64,000 bases of DNA from Thermodesulfobacteriota bacterium. GTDB lineage: Bacteria; Desulfobacterota; BSN033; UBA1163. The stretch lies in contig JASEHH010000001.1 in assembly GCA_030017685.1 (NCBI GenBank), forward strand, positions 1-64,000, given 5' to 3'. Positions 16,675 to 24,066 of this stretch are shown here, piece by piece; positions within the stretch are counted from its first letter, which is position 1, and each line of letters begins with the position of its first letter. Made by a program: the position numbers and the translations under genes. Below the pieces are notes generated by a model that saw only the letters and a list, made by a program, of their open reading frames with translations, was not told the origin of the DNA and searched no databases.

Positions 16675-16737
16675 GCCGAACAAGGTTTTCCACCGGACGC
16701 GCAAAGAGACGCGCGCCGGTGAAAACTGCCGTTACGA
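16675..16737 (+). other. attC: attC recombination site of cassette 1, island 1
   Basis: 63 bp from GCCGAAC (16675-16681) to GTTACGA (16731-16737). The inner arms pair as GTTTTC/GAAAAC, ACCGG/CCGGT and CGCGC/GCGCG, with single unpaired bases on one side, the usual attC architecture. GCCGAAC is the exact complement of the upstream boundary GTTCGGC. Confidence 0.8.
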
Positions 16738-16799
16738 TGAATAAAATAGATAAAATTTAAAAAATAGCTGATATATAAATAGAAAAACGAGGTAAGAGA

Positions 16800-17218
16800 T
16801 GGCCGGTAAACTAACAGAGATATTCACCGATAAAAACCTTGTAGAAAAAATTAAGAAACGAATGCCCTATTTATAAAAAATACCTGTTGAATACCGCCCA
16901 GCTCTGCTGGGCGGATGAAAACAGGTTCGCGAAGCGATAAAACATGGTATAAGTTGGGCATGAGCCCGATAAAATGAACAAGTCATGCAGTTTTGGGGAG
17001 GAGATTTTTGGGGTGATGGGTATTTTGTTCGGTCTGTTTGGGACAAGGTAACCTCAGACGTTATACGTCGATACATAAAGTATAAGCACCACAAGCAGTT
17101 GGGTTTTGATTTTTAATACCCCGCAGCTCTGCTGCGGGGTAATTTATTCCAACTTGCTGAATTAGAAAGTTCTCGGGCTGGCAAAACAGGAATGGAGGTA
17201 GTGATATATGGTAAATAA
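16800..17218 (+). pseudogene. Type II restriction endonuclease (ThaI-like), interrupted and truncated
   Basis: The frame at 16800 reads MAGKLTEIFTDKNLVEKIKK, then RMPYL, and stops. After the 273-bp insert at 16875-17147 the same protein resumes at 17147 with FQLAELESSRAGKTGMEV and runs to TAA at 17218. Joined at the insertion point the codons are continuous, so the insert split the gene. Together these are only the first 45 or so residues; the rest of the enzyme is missing, replaced by the zinc-ribbon gene. Assignment to the ThaI family is from memory of its N-terminal sequence. The enzyme must be inactive. Confidence 0.55.
16875..17147 (+). mobile_element. IS200-like insertion remnant
   Basis: A 273-bp insert with subterminal hairpins at both ends: CCGCCCAGC/GCTGGGCGG (16894-16914) and TACCCCGCAGC/GCTGCGGGGTA (17117-17141), both with a TCT loop. 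Between them, 16988-17116 encodes a fragment matching the C-terminal part of IS200-type TnpA (FWGGDFWGDGYFVRSV, then VIRRYIKY), closed by TAA. The upstream transposase frame carries stops and the catalytic N-terminal part is gone. TTTAT occurs at the left target and at the right end of the element, in line with tetra/pentanucleotide-targeted IS200/IS605 insertion without classic duplication. Confidence 0.7.
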
Positions 17219-17438
17219 CAAAAAGTTCGAACGGAAACATTGCGGTAATTGTGGCTCGGTTTTAGATACCATTTGGTTTACTGCTTTAATGACAGAAGAA
17301 TGGTCTTGGAACGGGGAAGGGTATAATGAGTGTACTGCAAAACATAGCCTAACAAATGATCCAGACTCAAAAGTAATATGTCCAAAGTGTGAGAAAGTGG
17401 TTGGAACTGGATGTGATTTTGGATTTAATAAAGCATAG
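17208..17438 (+). CDS. Small zinc-ribbon protein
   Basis: A 76-residue protein with two CxxC pairs, CGNC near the N-terminus and CPKC near the C-terminus, as in zinc ribbons, plus single cysteines. No family was recognised. GGAGG lies eight bases before the ATG and itself sits in the remnant of the restriction enzyme gene. It may be a controller or accessory protein of the restriction-modification region, but only position supports this. Confidence 0.6.
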   Translation: MVNNKKFERKHCGNCGSVLDTIWFTALMTEEWSWNGEGYNECTAKHSLTNDPDSKVICPKCEKVVGTGCDFGFNKA

Positions 17439-17498
17439 GTATCAAAGCGAATAATAATTACACCTGAATCATATCATTTCCAAAGGAGGTATCAAATA

Positions 17499-18368
17499 AT
17501 GGGTCAAGAATATCCGGCGATTATTAGAAGCCAAAGCCAAATCGCATACAATTATGCTACTATTAGAATTACCAAAAGTAGACTTGATAAGGGACTATTA
17601 GCAATTCCTGTTTCACTAATTCAATGGTTTCCCAAACAAAATTGCCAGATTAATGTTTTCCTTGATGATTCAGTACATTCTCAATTAAAAACTTATACTT
17701 CATATACTAGCCGTAGCCGTGAGTGCAGAATTGGTGGATTGCCTGAATGGTTTAGGGAAAATCAAATCAAAGAAGGAGATGAAATCGTACTTCAAGTAGT
17801 CGATAAAAATAATTATGTCTATAGGTTAATACCCGAAGTGAAATTTATAACCAAAACGAAACAAATCCAAGCTGAATTTGATAATTCTACAGATGAATTA
17901 AATGCCGAACAGAATTTATTCAGAATAGCGGATTGGACAAGGACAGATGAAAAAACAGCTAAGTTAACGGAGTTCTTTAGATTAATCAAACAACCTATTA
18001 TTAAAGAAAGACAACTCATTAGCAAAAAAGGGTCTTTTGGTAAAGAATCTACACCATCTAATATAAGAATTTTACTTGGCAAAATATATTTAGGACATTG
18101 TCAGGTTTGCGATTTCTGGTTTCTAAGAAAGGATAAAAAACCTTATTACGAAATTCATCATCTAAATCCTAAAATCGGCAATCATATTAAAAATCTAATA
18201 CTAGTTTGTGGAAACTGCCATAATCAATTTGAATATGCCGATACAAAGGAAGAGTTTAAAGATGGATGGCTAGCAAAAGTATATTTTAACAATAGAATAT
18301 TCGTTATCAATCAGATAATTTCAAAACATAAAATAGAAGAAGGGGCAAAAACAATCTTCGTCAACTAA
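17499..18368 (+). CDS. HNH endonuclease with putative N-terminal DNA-binding domain (restriction enzyme candidate)
   Basis: A 289-residue protein. The C-terminal part holds an HNH zinc nuclease: CQVCDFWFLR, then EIHHLNPKIGNHIKNLILVC and GNCHNQFEYAD. The N-terminal 120 residues contain GLPEWFRENQIKEGDEIVLQ, which resembles the B3/EcoRII-N DNA-binding fold. With the methyltransferase gene 17 bp downstream this makes a plausible type II restriction enzyme. AAAGGAGG precedes the ATG. The region is AT-rich compared with the flanking chromosome, consistent with transfer. The frame may originally have continued into the methyltransferase. Confidence 0.7.
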   Translation: MGQEYPAIIRSQSQIAYNYATIRITKSRLDKGLLAIPVSLIQWFPKQNCQINVFLDDSVHSQLKTYTSYTSRSRECRIGGLPEWFRENQIKEGDEIVLQVVDKNNYVYRLIPEVKFITKTKQIQAEFDNSTDELNAEQNLFRIADWTRTDEKTAKLTEFFRLIKQPIIKERQLISKKGSFGKESTPSNIRILLGKIYLGHCQVCDFWFLRKDKKPYYEIHHLNPKIGNHIKNLILVCGNCHNQFEYADTKEEFKDGWLAKVYFNNRIFVINQIISKHKIEEGAKTIFVN

Positions 18369-18385
18369 ATAATAGTGTTCATCTA

Positions 18386-19198
18386 ATGGTGACATCACCA
18401 CCTTATAATGTTGGTAAGCAATATGACGAGAATCTTTCGCTCAATGAATACAGGACGTTTCTTAAACTGGTCTGGAGCGAGGTCAAGAGGGTTATAGTGC
18501 CCGGCGGTCGTGTCTGTATAAATATTGCTAATTTAGGCCGCAGGCCCTATATTCCGTTACATGCTTATATTGTAGAAGATATGCTTGATTTGGGTTTTTT
18601 GATGAGGGGTGAGGTTATCTGGAATAAAGCATCAAGCGGCAGCCCTTCCACGGCCTGGGGGAGTTGGTTATCTGCAAAAAATCCGATTCTTAGAGACATT
18701 CACGAATATATTTTGGTTTTTTCTAAAGGGCTATTTTTCAGAGAAAACACCAATGGGAAAAAAAGCACTATTTCTAAAGAAGAATTTTTGGAATTCACTA
18801 AAAGTGTCTGGACGTTTTCTGCCGAGTCTGCCCGAAAGGTCGGTCATCCGGCACCTTTCCCTGTTGAATTACCACTTCGAGTGATCAAGCTATACACCTT
18901 TGAAAATGATGTAGTGTTGGACCCGTTTATGGGAAGTGGGCAGACCGCTATAGCCGCCCTGAAGGCAAGTCGTCATTATGTCGGCTATGATATCTCAAAA
19001 GAATATGTAACCCTTGCCCAAAAAAGGATAAAGGGATATTTGCAGGAACAAATCACTTTATTCCCTGAGCTAATAGATACTAAACCGCTGGTAATCGCCG
19101 AAAGACCAAGAGGGAAAGAATATCAAGTCAAAAGTAAACATAGAAATAAGCAAACAATCAGAAGCACTGATAGAAATATAAAAAAAATAAATTCATGA
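18386..19198 (+). CDS. Type II DNA methyltransferase (N4-cytosine/N6-adenine, beta class)
   Basis: A 270-residue enzyme with catalytic motif IV TSPPYNVGK at the N-terminus and AdoMet motif I DPFMGSGQT near residue 190, the beta-class order; SPPY favours N4-cytosine methylation. Upstream of ATG 18386 the same frame stays open for about 20 codons and reads NNLRQLNNSVHL, the normal segment before motif IV, but offers no start codon. One extra A in the A5 run at 18347-18351 would join it in frame to the HNH gene, so the 5' end is either frameshifted or the gene was a fusion. The stop codon overlaps an attC-like site. Confidence 0.8.
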   Translation: MVTSPPYNVGKQYDENLSLNEYRTFLKLVWSEVKRVIVPGGRVCINIANLGRRPYIPLHAYIVEDMLDLGFLMRGEVIWNKASSGSPSTAWGSWLSAKNPILRDIHEYILVFSKGLFFRENTNGKKSTISKEEFLEFTKSVWTFSAESARKVGHPAPFPVELPLRVIKLYTFENDVVLDPFMGSGQTAIAALKASRHYVGYDISKEYVTLAQKRIKGYLQEQITLFPELIDTKPLVIAERPRGKEYQVKSKHRNKQTIRSTDRNIKKINS

Positions 19199-19252
19199 AC
19201 AAGACAATGCAGCGGACGGCAAAAGACGCCGCCACGGATTTTTGTGTTTTTT
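19194..19252 (+). other. attC: attC-like site closing island 1
   Basis: 59 bp from CATGAAC to GTTTTTT. Its interior is strongly similar to attC7 at 63285: both read AAGACA, then CAGCGGACGGC, then a GCCGCC arm and GATTTT. The stop codon of the methyltransferase lies inside its first heptamer, as in cassettes. The left heptamer does not complement the boundary GTTACGA at 16731, so the unit in between is composite. Confidence 0.6.
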
Positions 19253-19294
19253 TAAAAGCGGTGGTCCAACATGCGAGAAAGAATGGCACCTTCA

Positions 19295-20113
19295 TTAAAC
19301 TTTCAGAGTAACTTCATCTTCTTCGAGGGAAAGGGGTTCTCCGCAATGATGGCAGACCCATGCCTTTGAGGAGACCATCTTTCCACAGGCCTGACATGGC
19401 CGGGTCAACCGTCTGGGCAATAGATGGGTGGTTCTGAAGGGTGAGACTGCCTGAGCCTTTTTGACCAGGATAAAGGTCAATATCAATCCAAAGACCCAGA
19501 CCAGAAGTCCAAGAAGAAAGAACCATTCCGATTTCTTAAATGTCCCCGCGACAATGAAAAAGTTATAAAACCAGTGGAGAGAGATGGCCAGAATAAAACC
19601 GACCCAGAGCTGATTTCCATCTTTTTCTATCTTCGCCTTCCCCATGTAATATCCTAAGATGGCCGAGAAGGAGAGATGGGCCAGGTAGGAGAGAATGGCC
19701 CTGAGGAGACCGACAGAGAATCCGAATCCCAGCATATACCCGACATTTTCAGCGGCCGCAAAACCCATCGCCGCTGAGACCATGTAGATCATCCCATCCA
19801 TCACCTCGTTGAATTCGCTCGAGCGGTAAACCGTCAAGCGAACAGCTAAAAATTTAAAGGTTTCCTCCACTATCCCGACCCAAAGGAATAGAAAAAAGAG
19901 GTCACGGATCAGGGGAGGGTGATAGGAGCTTGTCATCTGGAAAGGAGCCTCTAAGAGAATGGAGGGGATGGTGGAAAGAACTCCGGCAAAAAAGGTGAGG
20001 TAGATGAGACGTTCCGGCTCCTTCTCAAATTTATCCATTCTCCGGAACCTGCCAAGCCAGAAGAGGGCGACCAGAAGAGAGAAGAGAAGGGCGATGATCA
20101 CAAGGACTCCCAC
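19295..20113 (-). CDS. PrsW-family intramembrane metalloprotease with C-terminal zinc ribbon
   Basis: A 272-residue protein with about eight membrane segments. The PrsW/CAAX-like catalytic motifs are present: EETFK at residues 83-87, FNEVMDGMIY at 101-110 with AAAENVGY after it, and HLSFSAILGYY near 147. Such proteases cut membrane-anchored regulators (for example anti-sigma factors). Beyond the membrane part, residues 240-265 form a zinc ribbon (CQAC and CHHC), an addition not present in classical PrsW and likely cytoplasmic. The start overlaps the end of the TIM-barrel gene by 16 bases, so the two are translationally coupled. Confidence 0.8.
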   Translation of the reverse strand: MGVLVIIALLFSLLVALFWLGRFRRMDKFEKEPERLIYLTFFAGVLSTIPSILLEAPFQMTSSYHPPLIRDLFFLFLWVGIVEETFKFLAVRLTVYRSSEFNEVMDGMIYMVSAAMGFAAAENVGYMLGFGFSVGLLRAILSYLAHLSFSAILGYYMGKAKIEKDGNQLWVGFILAISLHWFYNFFIVAGTFKKSEWFFLLGLLVWVFGLILTFILVKKAQAVSPFRTTHLLPRRLTRPCQACGKMVSSKAWVCHHCGEPLSLEEDEVTLKV

Positions 20114-20892
20114 ATCTTTTTCATCTTCTCTTTGCTCATCCTGAGATAGTCCTTATCTTTGGAGAAGACTTCAATTGTCATGGTCTCGTCATAGGAGGTT
20201 TGCTTAAGGATTTTGATGATTCTATCGAAATCGATGATTCCGGCTCCGATGGGAAGGTGATTGTCCTCCTTGCCGAAATTGTCATTGGCGTGGATGTGGC
20301 CGATGCGGTAACCATAACGCTGAATAAATTCGATGGCCCTGTTTCTATCGCCCCCAAGGTTCGCATGCCCAATGTCGAGCGCAAGACGGATTTCAGGGAA
20401 GATATCAAAGACTTCTTGAAATTCGTGGGGCTGGGTGAGAAAGTTGGCCTGAGGGAACATATTCTCAATACAGAGGGTCATGCCGAGGCTGTTTGCCCTC
20501 TTCAGGATAGCCTCAATCGACTCCAGGCCGTATCCCTTAGCCTTATCGATGACGAACTTACCCATTCCGGTGATGTAACCCGGGTGAAGGACAAGCTTTT
20601 CAATTCCCAGTTCTGCTGAGGCTTCGATGGCCTCAACATTCTCGTGAAGAGAGGCTTTTCTCAGACTTTCGTATAGATCCGATGTCCAGACAAAGGTTGG
20701 AAGGTGTCCGGTGATTCCCATCTTATAACGATTGAGTAGATTCAGGATCGATTTTTTTTGAGCAAGGACCTTCTGAGGAGCCGCTTCAGGTGGGTCCATG
20801 GTCAGCTCCACATAATCGAAGCCCAGCTCCCCGATTTCTTCAATCTCCTTTAGGAGAGGTTTGACCGGGAAATTCATTGCACCATATCTCAT
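20098..20892 (-). CDS. Sugar-phosphate isomerase/epimerase-like TIM-barrel protein
   Basis: A 264-residue member of the xylose-isomerase-like/AP endonuclease 2 superfamily. The metal-ligand pattern is visible: ELTMDPPE, KLVLHPGY, LCIENMF, LALDIGHANL, GHIHANDNFGKEDNHLPIG and TIEVFS. GAGGT precedes the ATG at 20892. Members are isomerases, epimerases or endonuclease IV-like enzymes; no specific substrate can be named. The gene is coupled to the PrsW-type protease gene downstream. Confidence 0.75.
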   Translation of the reverse strand: MRYGAMNFPVKPLLKEIEEIGELGFDYVELTMDPPEAAPQKVLAQKKSILNLLNRYKMGITGHLPTFVWTSDLYESLRKASLHENVEAIEASAELGIEKLVLHPGYITGMGKFVIDKAKGYGLESIEAILKRANSLGMTLCIENMFPQANFLTQPHEFQEVFDIFPEIRLALDIGHANLGGDRNRAIEFIQRYGYRIGHIHANDNFGKEDNHLPIGAGIIDFDRIIKILKQTSYDETMTIEVFSKDKDYLRMSKEKMKKMWESL

Positions 20893-20984
20893 GATTTTAC
20901 CTCGTGATGGGTGACTCGTGATTTGTGCTTGTAGCGCCCCCATTTACTGGGGGCGAGCTATTTCGTCAGCAATAAATGCCGACG

Positions 20985-22421
20985 CTACTCTTTTAATTCG
21001 GAACTCCTGTACGGAACGATTTCTACCGATCTCCTAACTTTTCGAGCTTCTCTCACCCAAAGTTTCATTTTCTCTTTGTGGGGGATAGGCCTACCCGGAA
21101 AATTTTGGATCATCTTTTCATAAAGCATGTCAGGGTCTTGTTCTGCAAGGGCCGAAATGGAATGGATGCCAGCTGGTTCTAAAAACCGAAGATTCTCGAC
21201 CCCCAATCCCATTACATTAACCAATTGAGCCTTTTCCACCCACTGGATCAGTTTCTCTTTCGGAATGAGAAGACGGAGGGCAAGCTCATCCCTCTCCTTT
21301 TTTCCCTTTGTTTTTAAGATAAGGTCATCGAGGGTGGCAATTCCCACTCTCGGGAGTTCTTTTTGATATTCCGGTCCGATCCAGTAGGCGTCCTTGAGAC
21401 GGGGATAATAAGAATCAACTGTTTTGAGGTCGATTGCCTTGAAAATGAGAATGGAGAAGGCAACTATCAGGATCGATATCAAGACCGCTGTCAGTGGTCT
21501 TGTCTTCTTTTCAGTATTGAGTTGATAGGTGGATTCCTCCCATCCTCTGCCAGAACGAAACAGGGAGATGAGGTTATACATCACATAAACCTGAACTGCA
21601 AATGGCGGAAAGCCGAGAAATCCAAGAAGGGGCATTTCAAACGCCTTCACCTCCTCGAAGAAAGGAACCGTATAAACCCATCTTGAAAGAGCCCAGAAAT
21701 TCCAGAACTCCCATAGAAATCCGCAGATCAGCCCGGCAATGAGAAGGAGATATATTTTTCTTGGATTTCCCTCTTCCAGGTCCTTTAAAAGGGATTTTCC
21801 TCCAAATCGGTAAAGGAGAGGCTCTAAGAGAAATATGAATCCTACCCAGATAAGAGGGAAAAAGTACTGCGGAATGACAATAGAGGAGATAATGCAGAGA
21901 GTTCCCAATGCAATCAGGACTTGATGGCCACCCTGTGAGATGAGAGTTTTTTTAATTGAAGCATTTTTAAACAGGCCAAGGGTTTCCAGTAACCCCATCG
22001 TTTCGAATATCCCGGGAAGGACAGTGCCGTAAGCGATTGCATAACCCAGCCATCTCTCAACAATGGAGTTCGGCAGATTGATATAGTACCAGTTCTCTAA
22101 GGAAAGATTGGCCGCCTCAAAGATCAGCCAGATGAATACTGACCATGGGATCAGGAGAAAGAATTCTTTCCTTCGATTGATGAGAAGGGAATTGCTTTTC
22201 AAACGGTAGATGATCGCATCGATAAAGAGGATATAAGACCACCAGGCAAAACAATAAAACCAACTATAGAAGGGCTCGACCTTCTTGAGATGGAAGAACT
22301 CAGAGAGAATCAGAAGGAGAAGTCCAATTACCCCATGGAGCGGGAAACTCTTTTTCATCAAGGATGAATTTAGCATATTCTGTAACCCAGGACAATTATT
22401 AAAAGATGTTTTCGTTGTCAT
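20985..22421 (-). CDS. Polytopic membrane protein with C-terminal helix-hairpin domain
   Basis: A protein of up to 478 residues. The first about 330 residues hold roughly ten hydrophobic segments. The last 120 residues are soluble and resemble DUF4332-type helix-hairpin-helix repeats (LPRVGIATLDDLILKTKG, VMGLGVENLRFLEPAGIHS, ALAEQDPDMLYEKM). Function unknown. The start at 22421 would leave only 12 bp to the divergent nucleotidyltransferase start, so the ATG at 22358 (MKKSFPLHG) is an attractive alternative. Confidence 0.6.
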   Translation of the reverse strand: MTTKTSFNNCPGLQNMLNSSLMKKSFPLHGVIGLLLLILSEFFHLKKVEPFYSWFYCFAWWSYILFIDAIIYRLKSNSLLINRRKEFFLLIPWSVFIWLIFEAANLSLENWYYINLPNSIVERWLGYAIAYGTVLPGIFETMGLLETLGLFKNASIKKTLISQGGHQVLIALGTLCIISSIVIPQYFFPLIWVGFIFLLEPLLYRFGGKSLLKDLEEGNPRKIYLLLIAGLICGFLWEFWNFWALSRWVYTVPFFEEVKAFEMPLLGFLGFPPFAVQVYVMYNLISLFRSGRGWEESTYQLNTEKKTRPLTAVLISILIVAFSILIFKAIDLKTVDSYYPRLKDAYWIGPEYQKELPRVGIATLDDLILKTKGKKERDELALRLLIPKEKLIQWVEKAQLVNVMGLGVENLRFLEPAGIHSISALAEQDPDMLYEKMIQNFPGRPIPHKEKMKLWVREARKVRRSVEIVPYRSSELKE

Positions 22422-22433
22422 TTCCTAGGTAAT

Positions 22434-22922
22434 ATGATACCTTATAAGCACAAATTGCAACCCCAAATGGGAAGGGAAACTCCTCAGACGATGACCCCGA
22501 AAAAGAAGAAAGAAATTATAAAAAACATCTGTGACAACTACGGTATAGATATCCTTTACGCCTTTGGAAGTCGTTCAAGGGAGGTGGCAGATTTCTTATT
22601 TGGAGAGGGGGCAAATCTTATTTCAGGACCTTCGGATGTGGATGTAGGGGTGAAAATGGTTTCGGGGAGAAAACTTGACGTTAAGGAGAAAGTTTTTCTA
22701 TCCATTTCCCTTGAAGACCTTTTAGGAGTTGGAAGAGTTGATCTTGTCGTCCTTTCAGAAGCAGATCCTTTTCTGGCCGCAGAAATCATTCGGGGAGAAA
22801 GGCTTTTTGCGATGGATGATACAGGAGCGGATGAATTTGAACTTTACATTCTGAGAAGAGCGGGCGATCTCATTCCCCTGGAGAGAGAAAGAGAAAGTCT
22901 GATTTTTAAGGAGGAACGATGA
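22434..22922 (+). CDS. mntA: MntA-type minimal nucleotidyltransferase antitoxin
   Basis: A 162-residue (or shorter) MNT protein. The nucleotidyltransferase core reads LYAFGSRSREV followed by SDVDVGVKM, giving the GS and DxD catalytic elements, then the third acidic strand VDLVVLS. About 21 residues separate GS from DVD, twice the usual spacing. MntA antitoxins inactivate HepT by adenylylating its active-site tyrosine. The stop overlaps the HepT start by four bases (ATGA), the classical pair layout. ATGs at 22467 and 22491 are alternative starts. Confidence 0.75.
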   Translation: MIPYKHKLQPQMGRETPQTMTPKKKKEIIKNICDNYGIDILYAFGSRSREVADFLFGEGANLISGPSDVDVGVKMVSGRKLDVKEKVFLSISLEDLLGVGRVDLVVLSEADPFLAAEIIRGERLFAMDDTGADEFELYILRRAGDLIPLERERESLIFKEER

Positions 22923-23377
22923 CACCCAGGTTGATTTCAAAAAAAGTGGTGTCGGATCGTTTGAACTGGGTAGAGAAGCTGATAACGGAGATACGTTCAC
23001 TACCTCTCCATAGTTATCAAGAATTTATTGGCGATAGCCGGAATGTTTGGTCCGCCGAATCCTGTCTGAGGAGAAGTCTCGAAGCCTTGCTGGATATTGG
23101 AAGGCATATATTGGCCAAGGGTTTTGGCACGGGGGTGACCGAATATAAAGAGATAGCTCAAAGACTTGGTGAAGTTGGGGTCTTCTCTCCTTCCGATGCC
23201 GGGATTTTGAGGATTCTGGCAGGATACCGGAACCGCCTGATCCATTTTTATCATGAGATAAGGGAGGAGGAGCTATATAAAATCTGCAAAGAACAACTTG
23301 GGGATTTAGAGATAGTCAGAGATGCTTACCTCCGCTGGCTAAAAGATCATCCGAACAAAATAGATGAGAGGCTTTAA
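22919..23377 (+). CDS. hepT: HepT-like HEPN toxin (DUF86)
   Basis: A 152-residue all-helical HEPN protein. The catalytic RNase motif is present as YRNRLIHFYHEI (R, four residues, H, one residue, Y), near residues 104-112. HepT toxins cleave RNA and are silenced by MntA-mediated AMP addition on the motif tyrosine, which is retained here. It is translationally coupled to mntA upstream. The lipoprotein gene follows after 17 bp. Confidence 0.8.
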   Translation: MTPRLISKKVVSDRLNWVEKLITEIRSLPLHSYQEFIGDSRNVWSAESCLRRSLEALLDIGRHILAKGFGTGVTEYKEIAQRLGEVGVFSPSDAGILRILAGYRNRLIHFYHEIREEELYKICKEQLGDLEIVRDAYLRWLKDHPNKIDERL

Positions 23378-23394
23378 AACAGATATACCCTTTC

Positions 23395-24039
23395 ATGATG
23401 AATAGAAAGTTGTTTTCCGGGATTTTTGGGGTAATCCTTCTTTTCTCTCTTTTCTTTTCTTGCGACCGGCCCCAGAAATCCGGCATGGATTTTGATAGTA
23501 TTGATACCTCAGGGGATCCCATCCAGACCTCTTATAAATCCGAAGACCCCATCGTTAAAGAAATCAAGAATGGGCAATTTACGATTACCCCAGTGGCGGA
23601 GTATAAATTGTCGGGCATGGTGGTCAGTAAGGAGACCTACTCTGATGATTGGGGAGGAAAAATATCACCGGTCGATTTAGCCATCGTCTGGGGAAAACTG
23701 GCCGAGTCTGAATACGCCCCGTATATCACTTATAGCCAGAGTAACCGGTGGTATTTTTATCAGTATAAGCCAGATAGTCCTTTCGACAATTCTTATGTGA
23801 TCTCCCATTCTGCAAACAATCATATTATACCTGCCAATGAGAATATTCTTGAGGCGGTTAAGACGATCGGGAAAAGAGACAGGATTGTATTAGAAGGCTT
23901 TTTAGTGAATATAAAGGGAACCTATGAGGGGAGACCGGTCACCCGGAACACAAGTATGACACGGAAAGACACAGGAGATGGCTCTTGCGAGATTGTCTAT
24001 GTAACTAAAATAAGGGTCAATACAGATGTCTATGAGTGA
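23395..24039 (+). CDS. Conserved hypothetical lipoprotein
   Basis: A 214-residue protein with a lipoprotein signal peptide: charged MMNRK, hydrophobic core, then lipobox LFFSC (Cys about residue 23). The mature part contains VAEYKLSGMVVSKETYSDDW, SPVDLAIVWG, RWYFYQY, SHSANNHIIPAN and a C-terminal RIVLEGFLVNIKG with GSCEIVYVTKI. This conserved pattern is seen in uncharacterised envelope proteins; a beta-rich fold is likely. No function is known. Confidence 0.65.
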   Translation: MMNRKLFSGIFGVILLFSLFFSCDRPQKSGMDFDSIDTSGDPIQTSYKSEDPIVKEIKNGQFTITPVAEYKLSGMVVSKETYSDDWGGKISPVDLAIVWGKLAESEYAPYITYSQSNRWYFYQYKPDSPFDNSYVISHSANNHIIPANENILEAVKTIGKRDRIVLEGFLVNIKGTYEGRPVTRNTSMTRKDTGDGSCEIVYVTKIRVNTDVYE

Positions 24040-24066
24040 TGATAAGACAAGAAAGGAGAAATAAAG

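Noticed and set aside
18374-18380. GTTCATC just before the methyltransferase ATG as a cassette boundary matching CATGAAC at 19194.
   Set aside because: Only six of seven bases agree, and the reading frame across it encodes the conserved NNSVHL segment, so it is coding sequence.
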